64,000 nucleotides of DNA, taken from the NCBI RefSeq assembly GCF_008065115.1, contig NZ_CP042913.1, positions 4,909,257 to 4,973,256 of the forward strand, in the 5' to 3' direction. The translations under genes were made by a program, and so were the position numbers. The notes under the pieces were generated by a model. The model ran no database searches. It saw only the letters and a list, made by a program, of their open reading frames with translations, and had not been told where the DNA came from. This document shows positions 53,601-62,238 of the stretch, piece after piece. The stretch is from Bythopirellula goksoeyrii (lineage in GTDB: Bacteria; Planctomycetota; Planctomycetia; Pirellulales; Lacipirellulaceae). The stretch's first letter is position 1; every line of letters starts with the position of its first letter.

Positions 53601-56547
53601 CACCTGTGACGACCACCGTCTGGTCATAAGTGCCATCGCCGTCCCAATCGATATCTAGCTGGTGTGTATCGAGTGTGCCGACATCAGAGTAAGTACCCGA
53701 TAGTGTCGTCGTACCATCTTCGTTGATCGGAGTAGTGATCGTAAGAGAATCAATAGTCGGCGCGACATTGTTGACGGAAAGCGGGACACTTGCCGTGGCC
53801 TCCCCCGTGTCGTCATCCCGCAGCCGCACATTCACGTTGAACGTATCGCTCGGTGTCCCGGTAGGATCATCATCGAGATATTGGTGATTAATTGAGAACG
53901 TTCCACCTGTGACGACCACCGTCTGGTCATAAGTGCCATCGCCGTCCCAATCGATATCTAGCTGGTGTGTATCGAGTGTGCCGACATCAGAGTAAGTACC
54001 CGATAGTGTCGTCGTACCATCTTCGTTGATCGGAGTAGTGATCGTAAGAGAATCAATAGTCGGCGCGACATTGTTGACGGAAAGCGGGACACTTGCCGTG
54101 GCCTCCCCCGTGTCGTCATCCCGCAGCCGCACATTCACGTTGAACGTATCACTCGGTGTCCCAGTTGGGTTATCATCTAGATACTGGTGTGTGACCGAAA
54201 ACACCCCACCTGCTACGGCCACCATCTGATCATACGTACCGTCACCGTCCCAGTCGATATCCAACTGGTGTGTGTCGAGCGTGCCAATATCGGAATAAGT
54301 ACCCGATAGTGTCGCCGTACCGTTCTCATTGATCGGTGTGGTAATCAAAAGAGAATCGATGTGGGGCGCGATATTGTTCACAGTCAATGGGACGCTTGCC
54401 GTGGCCTGTCCCGTATCGTCGTCTCGCAAACGGACATTCACATTAAACGTGTCGCTCGGAGTGCCTGTAGGGTTGTCATCGAGATATTGGTGAACAACCG
54501 AGAACGTTCCGCCCGTGACGACTACCGTCTGGTCATACGTACCGTCACCGTCCCAGTCGATGTCTAACTGGTGTGTGTCGAGCGTACCAACATCGGAATA
54601 AGTACCCGATAGTGTCGCCGTACCATCTTCGTTGATCGGAGTAGTGATCGTAAGCGAATCAATTGTCGGCGCGATATTGTTGACGGAAAGCGGGACGCTT
54701 GCCGTGGCCTGTCCCGTATCGTCGTCTCGCAAGCGGACATTGACATTAAACGTGTCGCTCGGAGTGCCAGTAGGGTTGTCATCGAGATATTGGTGAACAA
54801 CCGAGAACGTTCCGCCCGTGACGACTACCGTCTGGTCATACGTACCGTCACCGTCCCAGTCGATATCCAACTGGTGCGAGTCGAGTGAACCAACATCAGA
54901 GTAAGTTCCCGAAAGCGTTGCTGTGTCGTTCTCGTTGATCGGAGTAGATACCAAGAGCGAATCGATTTGGGGTGCGACATTGCTCACAGTAAGCGCCACA
55001 CTTGCTGTGGCTTGTCCCGAATCATCATCCCGCAGTCGAACATTCACATTTAATGTGTCGCTCGCTGTGCCAGTAGGGTTGTCATCGAGATACTGGTGCG
55101 CGATGGAAAATGCACCACCTGCCACGGCTATTGTCTGGTCATAAGTGCCGTCGCCATCCCAATCGATATCTAGCTGGTGCGTGTCGAGTGTACCGATATC
55201 CGAATACGTACCGACTAGAGTCGCTGTACCATTCTCGTTAATTGGTGTAGTAACCCAAAGCGAATCAATACTCGGCGCAACATTATTCAGTGTCAGTTCT
55301 ACACTTCCAGTATCCTGACCCGTGTCATCGTCTCGCAAGCGAACATTGACATCGAACACATCGCTCGCAGTACCTGTGGGAACATCGTCGAGATACTGAT
55401 GCGCGACGGAAAATGTCCCTCCGCTGACGGAAATAGTCTGGTCGTAGGTCCCATTCCCGTCCCAGTCGATATCCAATACGTGAGTGTCGAGGCTGCCTGG
55501 ATCGGAATAAGTGCCCGTCAATATCGCCGTGCCGTTCTCGTTGGTTGGCGTAGTAATCGAGAGCGAATCGAATCTGGGGGCAACGTTTTGCACCGTTTGT
55601 TGGAGAGTCGCTGTAACTTGTCCCAGGTCATCATCCTGCAGCGATACTATTACATTGAAAGTATCGCTTGCGGTGCCGGAAGGGCTATCGTCGAGGTACT
55701 GGTGCGATACAGAAAATGTTCCGCCTGAAACAGTCACAGTCTGGTCGAATGTGCCGTTTCCGTCCCAGTCAATCCTTAGCAGGTGTGTGTCAAGACTACC
55801 TACTTCGGAATACGTGCCGGCGAGAGTGGCAAAACCATTTTCGTTAGTCGGACTGCTGAGCGAGAGTGAGTCAAATTGCGGTGCGATGTTCTTCACCAAG
55901 ATGTCGGCCGACGCACTGCCAGACTCGCCAAATGAGTTTGTCATCGTTGCCGTTACGGTATTCACATCTGATGAGGTGCCAGTAGGGTTGTCGTCCAAGT
56001 AGCGGTGCACGAGAACAACCCGCTCGATACTTGCTGCCGGAAGTGGAATTGTTTGAGTCGTGCCATCCCCCCAGTCCATGTGAAGTAGATGAGGTTGTGG
56101 TTCGCTATCGGTGAATCGGATTTCGGCTTGAACTAAGCCGTCCTCAAAAACCTCTACACTGTTGAGAGTAAGAGAAACCTGTGGAAACTGCGCAACCAAT
56201 GAGGCGTCGGGCAGTGGTGGAGACAATCCTGCAGTGGGGTCGCCGGTCGAATTCGAATCAGTCGGCTCCACCATGAACGCAAGATTCTCGCCCACCTGAA
56301 CATAGGGTTGATCTTCGACTATGGCGTCCAGCGCAACCCCCGCCCCAGCGGCATCAAGAACTCGGCGGCGTTCTAGTTTGCGAGGTCCACGGGGATTTAC
56401 CGCGAAGTTGACCCGCTCCTTCCGCCGGCGCGATTCAGGCAACCAGCGAGTAATCAGTGCGAACAGTCCCATCGTAATTGCTATCCCGAAATTATCAGAC
56501 CGGCTCCGTCCAGACGCTTTACATGCGCCGGCAAAGAAGCGAGACAT
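50686..56547 (-). CDS. Giant surface repeat protein (about ten 101-aa repeats)
   Basis: 1953 residues. The N-terminus has an unusual long leader, with a hydrophobic stretch at about 24-35, then P-R-K-L-E-R-R-R-V-L-D-A, a planctomycete export-associated phrase. Next come tandem beta-sandwich repeats of about 101 residues, with a conserved I-D-W-D-G-D-G-T-Y-D-Q calcium-like loop; I count nine close copies and a tenth more distant one. Three units are identical at DNA level. They are followed by three PKD-like domains (V-D-W-G-D-G-S-P). The last 250 residues form a different domain and a Lys-rich tail. Repeats of this kind form surface filaments or adhesins. The kinase gene follows 113 bp downstream, so they may be one transcription unit. 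No cleavage or anchor motif such as PEP-CTERM is visible. Confidence 0.85.
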   Translation of the reverse strand: MSRFFAGACKASGRSRSDNFGIAITMGLFALITRWLPESRRRKERVNFAVNPRGPRKLERRRVLDAAGAGVALDAIVEDQPYVQVGENLAFMVEPTDSNSTGDPTAGLSPPLPDASLVAQFPQVSLTLNSVEVFEDGLVQAEIRFTDSEPQPHLLHMDWGDGTTQTIPLPAASIERVVLVHRYLDDNPTGTSSDVNTVTATMTNSFGESGSASADILVKNIAPQFDSLSLSSPTNENGFATLAGTYSEVGSLDTHLLRIDWDGNGTFDQTVTVSGGTFSVSHQYLDDSPSGTASDTFNVIVSLQDDDLGQVTATLQQTVQNVAPRFDSLSITTPTNENGTAILTGTYSDPGSLDTHVLDIDWDGNGTYDQTISVSGGTFSVAHQYLDDVPTGTASDVFDVNVRLRDDDTGQDTGSVELTLNNVAPSIDSLWVTTPINENGTATLVGTYSDIGTLDTHQLDIDWDGDGTYDQTIAVAGGAFSIAHQYLDDNPTGTASDTLNVNVRLRDDDSGQATASVALTVSNVAPQIDSLLVSTPINENDTATLSGTYSDVGSLDSHQLDIDWDGDGTYDQTVVVTGGTFSVVHQYLDDNPTGTPSDTFNVNVRLRDDDTGQATASVPLSVNNIAPTIDSLTITTPINEDGTATLSGTYSDVGTLDTHQLDIDWDGDGTYDQTVVVTGGTFSVVHQYLDDNPTGTPSDTFNVNVRLRDDDTGQATASVPLTVNNIAPHIDSLLITTPINENGTATLSGTYSDIGTLDTHQLDIDWDGDGTYDQMVAVAGGVFSVTHQYLDDNPTGTPSDTFNVNVRLRDDDTGEATASVPLSVNNVAPTIDSLTITTPINEDGTTTLSGTYSDVGTLDTHQLDIDWDGDGTYDQTVVVTGGTFSINHQYLDDDPTGTPSDTFNVNVRLRDDDTGEATASVPLSVNNVAPTIDSLTITTPINEDGTTTLSGTYSDVGTLDTHQLDIDWDGDGTYDQTVVVTGGTFSINHQYLDDDPTGTPSDTFNVNVRLRDDDTGEATASVPLSVNNVAPTIDSLTITTPINEDGTTTLSGTYSDVGTLDTHQLDIDWDGDGTYDQTVVVTGGTFSINHQYLDDNPTGTASDTFNVNVQLRDDDAGQTTASVPLTVNNVAPTVALDPVAMINENEIATLNGSISDVGTLDTFTLEVDWGDPLSPENTQTFSLGTTALTMSADGIEWDPTTRTFSIEHQYLDENPSGTAFDIYTISTKVTDDDTGVGSSTASVRVNNVQLQLTVADDQTIDEGALLDLTGDRLGSFTDVGSLDSHTATVDWGDGSPVAVVAVTEASGNGVLGASHIYADNGVYTVTVTVTDDDTDSDSKSFQVSVLNVDPTLTGVSDPLQVDEGQIFTLSGLGVGLEDPGFDNPANPLLAGGTVETFTAVSVDWGDGSTPDSLMIDTRTNGGENVTTKATFSHMAHAYADNGTYTVSVVVSDDDGGLVTRTFTIVIANVSPTLTLTDGVFEIDEGDTLDLNDLGVFTDPGYNNPLNPNGASVESFHYSIDWGDGTPTEMAQAPATAIDGQQGVATSGTLSDSHLYEDNDADNTYTITVTLFDDDGGFDQHSIQVRVLNVNPTLDPLIATDVTPQGTTILTLSFADPGTDSFEILVDWGDQLALPPDQRFVVETAHVGPTPTTYVLTHQYLGPPDPLHPAADIDIRVKILDDDFGTLGVVEDGESNLQTVTIANPGIGQQFIRIDTTVYVPQLSFPERTQMVDLENASNTNFLFQQGLNVQSGSGELNATTERFLELRVISADGSFSEGFRLRPEVLQDLPALFRTLPDNHYALYVVNLETNTRRLVIEVYVRNGKLIDPGDDSEGTRDRPPTDKQTQEPAPEKVENVDLESVPAAASLPSQSSATLPSIKTFPVSTGVSGFSAVMPKSSWKSGPSRWTAVALGLAASPATQNWARQIDQALAQATATQWRKLQVHNPKKRKKQ
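53278..54150 (-). repeat. 303-bp perfect tandem repeat inside the giant gene
   Basis: Period exactly 303 bp (101 codons), with units starting at 53278, 53581 and 53884 on this strand. By eye units 1 and 2 are identical throughout, and the third is identical through 54150, where it first differs. Over 870 bp without a difference points to recent duplication or gene conversion; the flanking copies are clearly diverged. Confidence 0.9.
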
Positions 56548-56883
56548 TTGCAGACTGTCGCCGAACAGCCACCGGCTCCATTATCCGGAGAAAGCGGTAG
56601 GATTGTCAAATATTTGGCAGCTTACCACGATGATTCTGGGCGATTCTGGACATTCGACAGCCGACTCTCGACCGTCTAACCGTTACAATTCGACCGCCGA
56701 AATTCGCAAATGCGGCTGGACGCTTAGCGTAACACACGGCCACTAGAGGAACGAGAGTCGGAGCTTAAGAGCTGATTGCCAGAGGACTGCCCCCATGCAG
56801 CATCCGTCAACAATAGTGAAAGTGGCATGGAATTGCCCGACAAGCACCAATCCATTGAGCCAGACTTCGTAAACGCAATGCAG
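56548..56883. other. Gene-free stretch
   Basis: About 336 bases upstream of the giant gene and after the CorA stop. GATTCTGG occurs twice 10 bp apart near 56631-56649. It should carry the giant gene's promoter. No other feature recognised. Confidence 0.45.
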
Positions 56884-57993
56884 CTAACCTTCTTCTCTTT
56901 GCTTCCGACTTGTAGTGCTCGCTCCTCCAAAGCTGATCCAGCCTTTGCGCCAGAAATAGATGAGCATCCCTGCGGCGGTGCCGAGCATAGTGATCCACAC
57001 CGCGGGGTAAGCCCATTTGACATGCAATTCGGGCATGTGTTCAAAATTCATACCGTAGATGCCCGCCAGAAAGGTTAGCGGGATAAAAATGCTGGCCATG
57101 ATCGTGAGCACTTTCATCACTTCGTTCGTACGATTGGCAATCGACGAAAGATAGGTGTTCATGAGTCCCGTGACCATTTCTCGATACATCTCGGCAACCT
57201 CCGAGGTCTGCACGCAATGGTCGTAGGTATCGCGCAAGTAGATCTGCACTTCCGAGCTTATAGCGGGATGATCGCCCCGGACCATGGTGTTGACCGCCTC
57301 GCGCTGAGGCCAGATTCCGCGGCGCAAGTTTATTAGTCGGTTTTTGATTTGATTAAGTTCGATCAATAAGTCCGGTGTTGGATCAGTGACGACGACATCT
57401 TCGAGTTCTTCAAGATGCTCGCCGATTGATTCCAAGACGGGATAGTAGCCGTCAATGATGGTGTCGGCGATTGCATAGGCGAGAAAATCAGCCCGGTGCT
57501 GGCGGATAACACCTTTTCCGGAGCGAATACGGCGGCGAACGGGGTCCAACACATCGCCATAGCGTTCCTGAAAAGTAAGCACGTAATTCTTACTCAACAC
57601 GATGCTTACTTGTTCCATGTCGATTTCACCCGGACCGTCAACACGAACCATTCGCACCACCGTCAACAGCTGGTCGCCATAAGCTTCAGTTTTTGGTCGT
57701 TGCGGAATGTTAACCACGTCTTCCAGTAGCAACGGATGCAGCTTAAACAGATCGCCAATGCTTTGAATAAGAGCCTTATCACCATACCCTTGAATATCGA
57801 TCCAGGTGACTGCCTCCTCGTCGAACGCTGCTTTGAGTTCGTCGACTTCGCTGACGTCGGATTCAGTGACGTCCTCCGCTCGGTAGCGGATCATATAAAT
57901 CCTAGGGGTGGGCGCTTCCTTGGGGATAACAAGCGTACCCGGTCGGGCACCGCTCTGAGGGTGGCGTTTGTCAAAAATCGCGGAAAACATCAT
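56884..57993 (-). CDS. corA: CorA-type magnesium/cobalt channel
   Basis: 369 residues. The G314-M-N316 selectivity motif ends the first of two C-terminal membrane helices (F-I-P-L-T-F-L-A-G-I-Y-G-M-N), and a basic tail follows the second (W-R-K-G-W). The N-terminal 250 residues are the cytoplasmic helical funnel, including the P-L-L-L-E-D-V-V-N segment near residue 82, which is diagnostic for the family. CorA is a homopentameric channel for Mg2+ and also Co2+ and Ni2+. Start is ATG 57993. It stands alone, and no Mg riboswitch is visible upstream. Confidence 0.95.
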   Translation of the reverse strand: MMFSAIFDKRHPQSGARPGTLVIPKEAPTPRIYMIRYRAEDVTESDVSEVDELKAAFDEEAVTWIDIQGYGDKALIQSIGDLFKLHPLLLEDVVNIPQRPKTEAYGDQLLTVVRMVRVDGPGEIDMEQVSIVLSKNYVLTFQERYGDVLDPVRRRIRSGKGVIRQHRADFLAYAIADTIIDGYYPVLESIGEHLEELEDVVVTDPTPDLLIELNQIKNRLINLRRGIWPQREAVNTMVRGDHPAISSEVQIYLRDTYDHCVQTSEVAEMYREMVTGLMNTYLSSIANRTNEVMKVLTIMASIFIPLTFLAGIYGMNFEHMPELHVKWAYPAVWITMLGTAAGMLIYFWRKGWISFGGASTTSRKQREEG

Positions 57994-58121
57994 ACGCTCC
58001 CAGAGTATGTGGAGATTTGCCTACTTCGCCGAAAAGCTATTATGCCAGCGAACTTGCAATGAGCGCACCCCAGTTGGAAGCGATAAATGAAACACGCTCA
58101 ATGTGTAAGACATTAATCGAG

Positions 58122-58658
58122 CTACTGCGATGCAATCAGCCCCGGGCGCGGAGTGCGATCTGGAAACTCTACAGCTGGCAAGCCAGCAGCTCGTCGCCAG
58201 ATGCTCAACTGGCCTATGTGGATGTTTTCATGAAGGATCAACAGATCGGGTAACATGAATTCCACCGTGGGATACATTTCCGCCCAGCGAGGCAAACTTG
58301 GGGCCTGATTCAACTGTTCTTTCGTCGCAGAGAGCAGCGACTGGGCAACCAATTCATGTCCCTCACTCATTCGATCAAGCTGCGACTCTTTACTGCCATA
58401 AATCGTGTGGTCAGCCAAGGGGCCTCGGCCTCGAAACCCAAATAGATCATCGTCGGCTGGGTCAGCGAAAGATTCGCTCCTGAGTAGTGCTGGTACGATC
58501 GGATAGTAGAGCCCGATATGGCCCAGAATCCAAGCGGGGTGGTTCATGTTCCCGCCGGGGCGCAATACCATTTGCTCATCGCTCAAATCATCCAGCAATG
58601 CTAAAGCGTAGCGCAGCCCATTGTCCCAGGCATAGACAACCGATTGAGTGGAGAACAT
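58122..58658 (-). CDS. DinB-fold protein
   Basis: 178 residues from ATG 58658, chosen because AAAGGA lies six bases upstream; the frame extends 24 codons further but without a ribosome site. The four-helix DinB fold is suggested by M-N-H-P-A-W-I-L-G-H-I near residue 40 (first metal-binding His), a central S-E-G-H-E-L near residue 98, and H-E-N-I-H-I-G-Q near residue 144 (H-x-x-x-H pair). DinB-like proteins bind metal and include bacillithiol and mycothiol-dependent transferases, but most are uncharacterised. Cytoplasmic and single gene. The assignment is by motif and size. Confidence 0.85.
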   Translation of the reverse strand: MFSTQSVVYAWDNGLRYALALLDDLSDEQMVLRPGGNMNHPAWILGHIGLYYPIVPALLRSESFADPADDDLFGFRGRGPLADHTIYGSKESQLDRMSEGHELVAQSLLSATKEQLNQAPSLPRWAEMYPTVEFMLPDLLILHENIHIGQLSIWRRAAGLPAVEFPDRTPRPGLIASQ

Positions 58659-59051
58659 CGTAAATCCTTTTGGTGAGAGATCTGTCCAGGTTCTCGCGGG
58701 ACACGAAAACGAATTGTTTGGTTCACACAATGTTCGCTCGAAGCGCTCCGCTCTGAAATGAGGCAGAGATCTGCCGGACCTGAGCGGGTAGTCGCAGCTA
58801 ACAAGAAGCGTTGATAAGCCTGGTAAACTTTGCCGGTTTTGCCACTTCTGCTGGTCGTAGGGCGTGTCGCGAATCTACTTGAGAATCGGGTTGTGAGACG
58901 TCGAAATCAACTATCAGCGTGCTTCGATATCGTATCGACATGCGATCCCCACCAGGCTTTGCGCGACGGGACCCGTTCGATGTTCTCCGAAACCCACCGC
59001 TGCCTCGTTCGCCCGGCTCGAGCATACTACGTGGCCAATTCACCCGCAACA
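58659..59051. other. Divergent spacer, DinB-fold/planctomycete family
   Basis: About 390 bases between divergent genes. The frame of the downstream gene is open back to 58830, and a second possible start for it is ATG 58980. Apart from promoters, nothing is recognised. Confidence 0.4.
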
Positions 59052-59867
59052 ATGCCTTTGACTTTGTTGTTGGCCCTCGTACTGTCGATGCTCGCCCCAG
59101 CCGGTCGCAGAGCCGCTGCCGATGAGTCCCCCATCCGTTTCGTTGGATCCCCCAGCCGGCTGCAGCAACGGCTAACCAACGAGACGGGGACTCCAGCGGT
59201 GCCTATGCAGCCTGCCGCTGAAGCGACACTTCAAACAAAAGATCCCGCTCCCGACCTACCCCACAATCTCTTGGCGGCTGCCAATCTGACTAGTGGCGGG
59301 AAGATCCTACTCACTCAGGACTACACACAATCGGAAGCTGAAGTAATACCCACTCCGTTTCAGCAGCCCATCGAAGTAGATGGCATTGGGCCAGGAGGCA
59401 TGGTCGAAGTTCCGTGTTTTGTTGCACCACCTCTGTCTCAGGTCAAAGCCAACATCGCTTTTCCCGCAGGAGACCTCCCTTCCGACAGAGCCCGCTTCTG
59501 CTCGGCAGACACTCCGTATGTGATGGATTCTCGATTGGACTTTGGTTGGGCCCAGTTCAATTTCCAATGGTCTGCCACCTGCCTCTGCCACAAGCCGCTC
59601 TATTTTGAAGAAATCAACGCCGAGCGCTACGGCTACACGGTCAGCCGCGTCTTGCAGCCTGTCATATCTGGGGGCAAGTTCTTCCTAACCATCCCCGCCC
59701 TGCCCTACCTAATGACAGTGGATCGCCCCTGCGATTGTATTTACACCTTGGGACAGTACCGCCCGGGAGACTGTGTCCCCCGTCGCTGGAACCGCGTACC
59801 ATTGCAGGCCTGTGCCGCGATCGTAGAAGTTGGCACCATCGCAGGCCTAATCCTGCTGATTCCATAA
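59052..59867 (+). CDS. Exported planctomycete protein of unknown function
   Basis: About 271 residues from ATG 59052, chosen because it opens a signal peptide (M-P-L-T-L-L-L-A-L-V, cut near R-A-A-A); ATG 58980 and an open frame back to 58830 are alternatives, and no start has a good ribosome site. The protein has several Cys in C-terminal pairs (for example D-R-P-C-D-C-I-Y, G-D-C-V-P) and the phrases L-Y-F-E-E-I-N-A-E-R-Y-G-Y and L-G-Q-Y-R-P-G. I recognise these phrases from unnamed planctomycete proteins (the usual form is 'E-D-V-N-L-E-R-Y-G' and 'Y-T-L-G-x-Y-R-P-G'). No enzyme motif is visible. Disulfides in the periplasm or surface layer are plausible. Confidence 0.75.
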   Translation: MPLTLLLALVLSMLAPAGRRAAADESPIRFVGSPSRLQQRLTNETGTPAVPMQPAAEATLQTKDPAPDLPHNLLAAANLTSGGKILLTQDYTQSEAEVIPTPFQQPIEVDGIGPGGMVEVPCFVAPPLSQVKANIAFPAGDLPSDRARFCSADTPYVMDSRLDFGWAQFNFQWSATCLCHKPLYFEEINAERYGYTVSRVLQPVISGGKFFLTIPALPYLMTVDRPCDCIYTLGQYRPGDCVPRRWNRVPLQACAAIVEVGTIAGLILLIP

Positions 59868-59921
59868 AAGCATCGCATGCTTATTCGATGTAGGCCGGAA
59901 CAAGACGTGCGCAGTTCCGGC
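59868..59921. terminator. Two hairpins between convergent genes
   Basis: AAGCAT-CGC-ATGCTT (59868-59882) directly follows the stop codon of the exported protein. GCCGGAAC (59894-59901) pairs with GTTCCGGC (59914-59921) around 12 bases. Position favours termination for both converging genes, though there is no long T run; the second is also typical REP sequence. Confidence 0.5.
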
Positions 59922-59975
59922 GCTGCATAGCGATCTAGGACGCCCGGCAGAGACATCACTACCGCTCGTTGCGGC

Positions 59976-62153
59976 CTACCATGGTAAACGCAACTTCCTC
60001 TTCACGAAATCAGTCGCGAGCTGGGCAATCGTCGCTCGATTGGCATCGATCTTGGCCTTTCCAGTCGATCCCAATAAGGCTTGGCCATCCTGTTGGTCGA
60101 GTTGCACTTCGACCACGTGAAATCGATTGGCGTCGATTTCTGATAACTCTGAATCGGTGCGAGTTGCTCGACTGGCAACTTGTGATACCGTGCCCGTGAG
60201 AATTCGCACAGGGGCAGAGCCGAGAAGAATTCGCACGTTGTCGCCAACTTCAACTTCAGCGATGTCGCGTTCATCGACCGTGACTAATGCGGACACTCGT
60301 TCAGGATCGCCAATCGTGCAAAGCACGGTTCCCGGCTCAACCCAGCATTGCTGATTTTTCGAATCCAGCGGTGTACCACTCCAAGTCGGGAGTCGGTTAG
60401 ATGAGCGTTTGTGTTCGACAACGGGCGGGGCGATCACCGTCCCTGCGATGGGTGCTTGCAGATCTAGCGTTGACGCCCGTTGGTTGTACTGGGCGAGTTG
60501 CGATTCAGCGTCTCGTAGTTCCGATTCAGCGGTGGGGAGTTGAAGTGACATGCGCGGATCCAGGGCTCGCAAGGTCTTCAGTTGATCGACATGCATCCTC
60601 TTTTCTGCCAGTTCCCCCCGGTACTCGACTAGTGAAAGTTCCACCTGGGGATCGACCAGGCGCGCGATCGTATCCCCCGGCTGGACCTGGGTTCCAGCAG
60701 AGAGTGCAAATTCTAATTGCCCCGGTTCGGTGGCATAGATGGCATGTCCCTCGGCAGGTACGAAAACCACAGAACCTTCGACTGTGTGCCGAATTGGATA
60801 GAAAAACAAGAGCCCGGCCACTCCGGCCAAGAAGGCACTAAGGAGAGAAACCCGCAGCTTGCGGAGCCGATAGCGATTGATGGGATTGCGGATCACCCTC
60901 CAGATCCCCAGGCAGGGACCGACGATCATGCCGACAACCGTCACTCCTGCGAGCAGAAACACTATTTTTTCTAGATGATAGGGCCTCGCTACGGCGAGCA
61001 GCATCGCAAAGATCGCCAGCAGAATCACCACGCTATAGATCCGCGCCGCTACCGCATAGATCGCCAGACGTCGCTGCTGGATTGTGCTAATCAAGGGATC
61101 AGCCGTGTGCGGCTGGCCAAGCAACCAGTCTCGCAAACGTTCGCCCCACAGACCGGAGGCACGTCCCGAGAGATTGGGGATTTCCAATAAGTCGGCGAGC
61201 AGATAATAACCATCGTAGCGCAGCAATGGATTGGCATTCACAGCCAAAGTGCTGATCGAACAAATGATCGCCAACCCCAACAGCCACGTGTGCAGCAGCC
61301 CAGGTTCGGTGTGCCACCACAGGATGACTGCCCCAGCCGCAATAACCAATTCGACGATCATCCCCGCCGCCGAGACGGCCATCCTCTGCCACTTGCTCGG
61401 TAACTTCCACACGTCGGATACATCGCAATAGAGACAGGGCAGCAGCGCCAACAGCATGATCCCCATTTCGTGACAGCGGGAACCCACATGGCGGCATGTG
61501 ACCGCGTGCCCCAATTCATGCAGCACTTTCACCCCAGCGATGGTCAAGAGCCACAATAGCAAATAGTTCGGGGTGGTCAGTTCACTGATCGAAGGCATCC
61601 GCGCAGCGAATTGAGTCCAATGTCCAACTAGCAGCCAGATTGCATAAACCACCATGGTGACGGCTGCCACGCCGACCACTGGAGAGAATAACCAGCGCAC
61701 GTTCGAGTAAAGCGATTCGATTGTTGCCGTAGCGTCCCAGCTCGCAACGCGAAAAGACAAGACTCGGACCAGACTTTGCCAACGTTCATTCCGGCGACGC
61801 TTGGTGGCACGATCCAGCAGCTCCCGACCTTGTCCAGCGGCGGTACTCACCAAGAGACCCTGATCAAACAATTGAGCTACTGCCTGCTGTAGGGCAGCAT
61901 GCGTAATTGTGCGAGGGGCAAACTTCGCTTCAAAGCATTTCTGTAGGTCTGCCAGGGAATTTTCCTTGCGGAGTTCGTCGAAAAGAAACATCTCCGCAGC
62001 AGAAAGCTGAAAGACCTCCAGCGTAAGCGGATCCTTCAAAACAAAACTCTCTTGGCCTCCATACGACACCGCGACCGGAGCGATGTCCCCCCGGGAGCGC
62101 AGCCCCAAAAGACGGTTTGCGGTCGCCAAAAGATAGTCAGTGGGATTGGACAT
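59976..62153 (-). CDS. M50 membrane metalloprotease fused to a HlyD-type arm
   Basis: 725 residues. Residues about 25-105 look PqqD-like (P-L-T-L-E-V-F-Q-L, then helices). The M50 protease region lies within membrane helices from about 155-440: H212-E-L-G-H216 is the zinc motif, and the third ligand is D314 in Y-D-G-Y-Y-L. After a membrane helix near 445-465 comes a HlyD/RND-adaptor-like part from about 470: a lipoyl-like beta domain, a coiled-coil hairpin (S-L-V-E-Y-R-G-E-L-A-E-K), and a beta-barrel. Site-2 proteases with this arrangement resemble YydH-type peptide maturases and bacteriocin secretion proteins. Last gene of an operon with two further adaptor genes. Confidence 0.9.
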   Translation of the reverse strand: MSNPTDYLLATANRLLGLRSRGDIAPVAVSYGGQESFVLKDPLTLEVFQLSAAEMFLFDELRKENSLADLQKCFEAKFAPRTITHAALQQAVAQLFDQGLLVSTAAGQGRELLDRATKRRRNERWQSLVRVLSFRVASWDATATIESLYSNVRWLFSPVVGVAAVTMVVYAIWLLVGHWTQFAARMPSISELTTPNYLLLWLLTIAGVKVLHELGHAVTCRHVGSRCHEMGIMLLALLPCLYCDVSDVWKLPSKWQRMAVSAAGMIVELVIAAGAVILWWHTEPGLLHTWLLGLAIICSISTLAVNANPLLRYDGYYLLADLLEIPNLSGRASGLWGERLRDWLLGQPHTADPLISTIQQRRLAIYAVAARIYSVVILLAIFAMLLAVARPYHLEKIVFLLAGVTVVGMIVGPCLGIWRVIRNPINRYRLRKLRVSLLSAFLAGVAGLLFFYPIRHTVEGSVVFVPAEGHAIYATEPGQLEFALSAGTQVQPGDTIARLVDPQVELSLVEYRGELAEKRMHVDQLKTLRALDPRMSLQLPTAESELRDAESQLAQYNQRASTLDLQAPIAGTVIAPPVVEHKRSSNRLPTWSGTPLDSKNQQCWVEPGTVLCTIGDPERVSALVTVDERDIAEVEVGDNVRILLGSAPVRILTGTVSQVASRATRTDSELSEIDANRFHVVEVQLDQQDGQALLGSTGKAKIDANRATIAQLATDFVKRKLRLPW

Positions 62154-62238
62154 TAGTAGCGAATCTCTTTGATAGCCCTCGGAGTCAAGCCGATGGTTCT
62201 CACGGTATCGAACTACCGCTGCCTTCCGGCGACGGCTA

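Noticed and set aside
53278-54150. Regular repeats considered as a CRISPR array
   Set aside because: The period is 303 bp, there are no short repeats with unique spacers, and the whole block is translated into a 101-residue unit.
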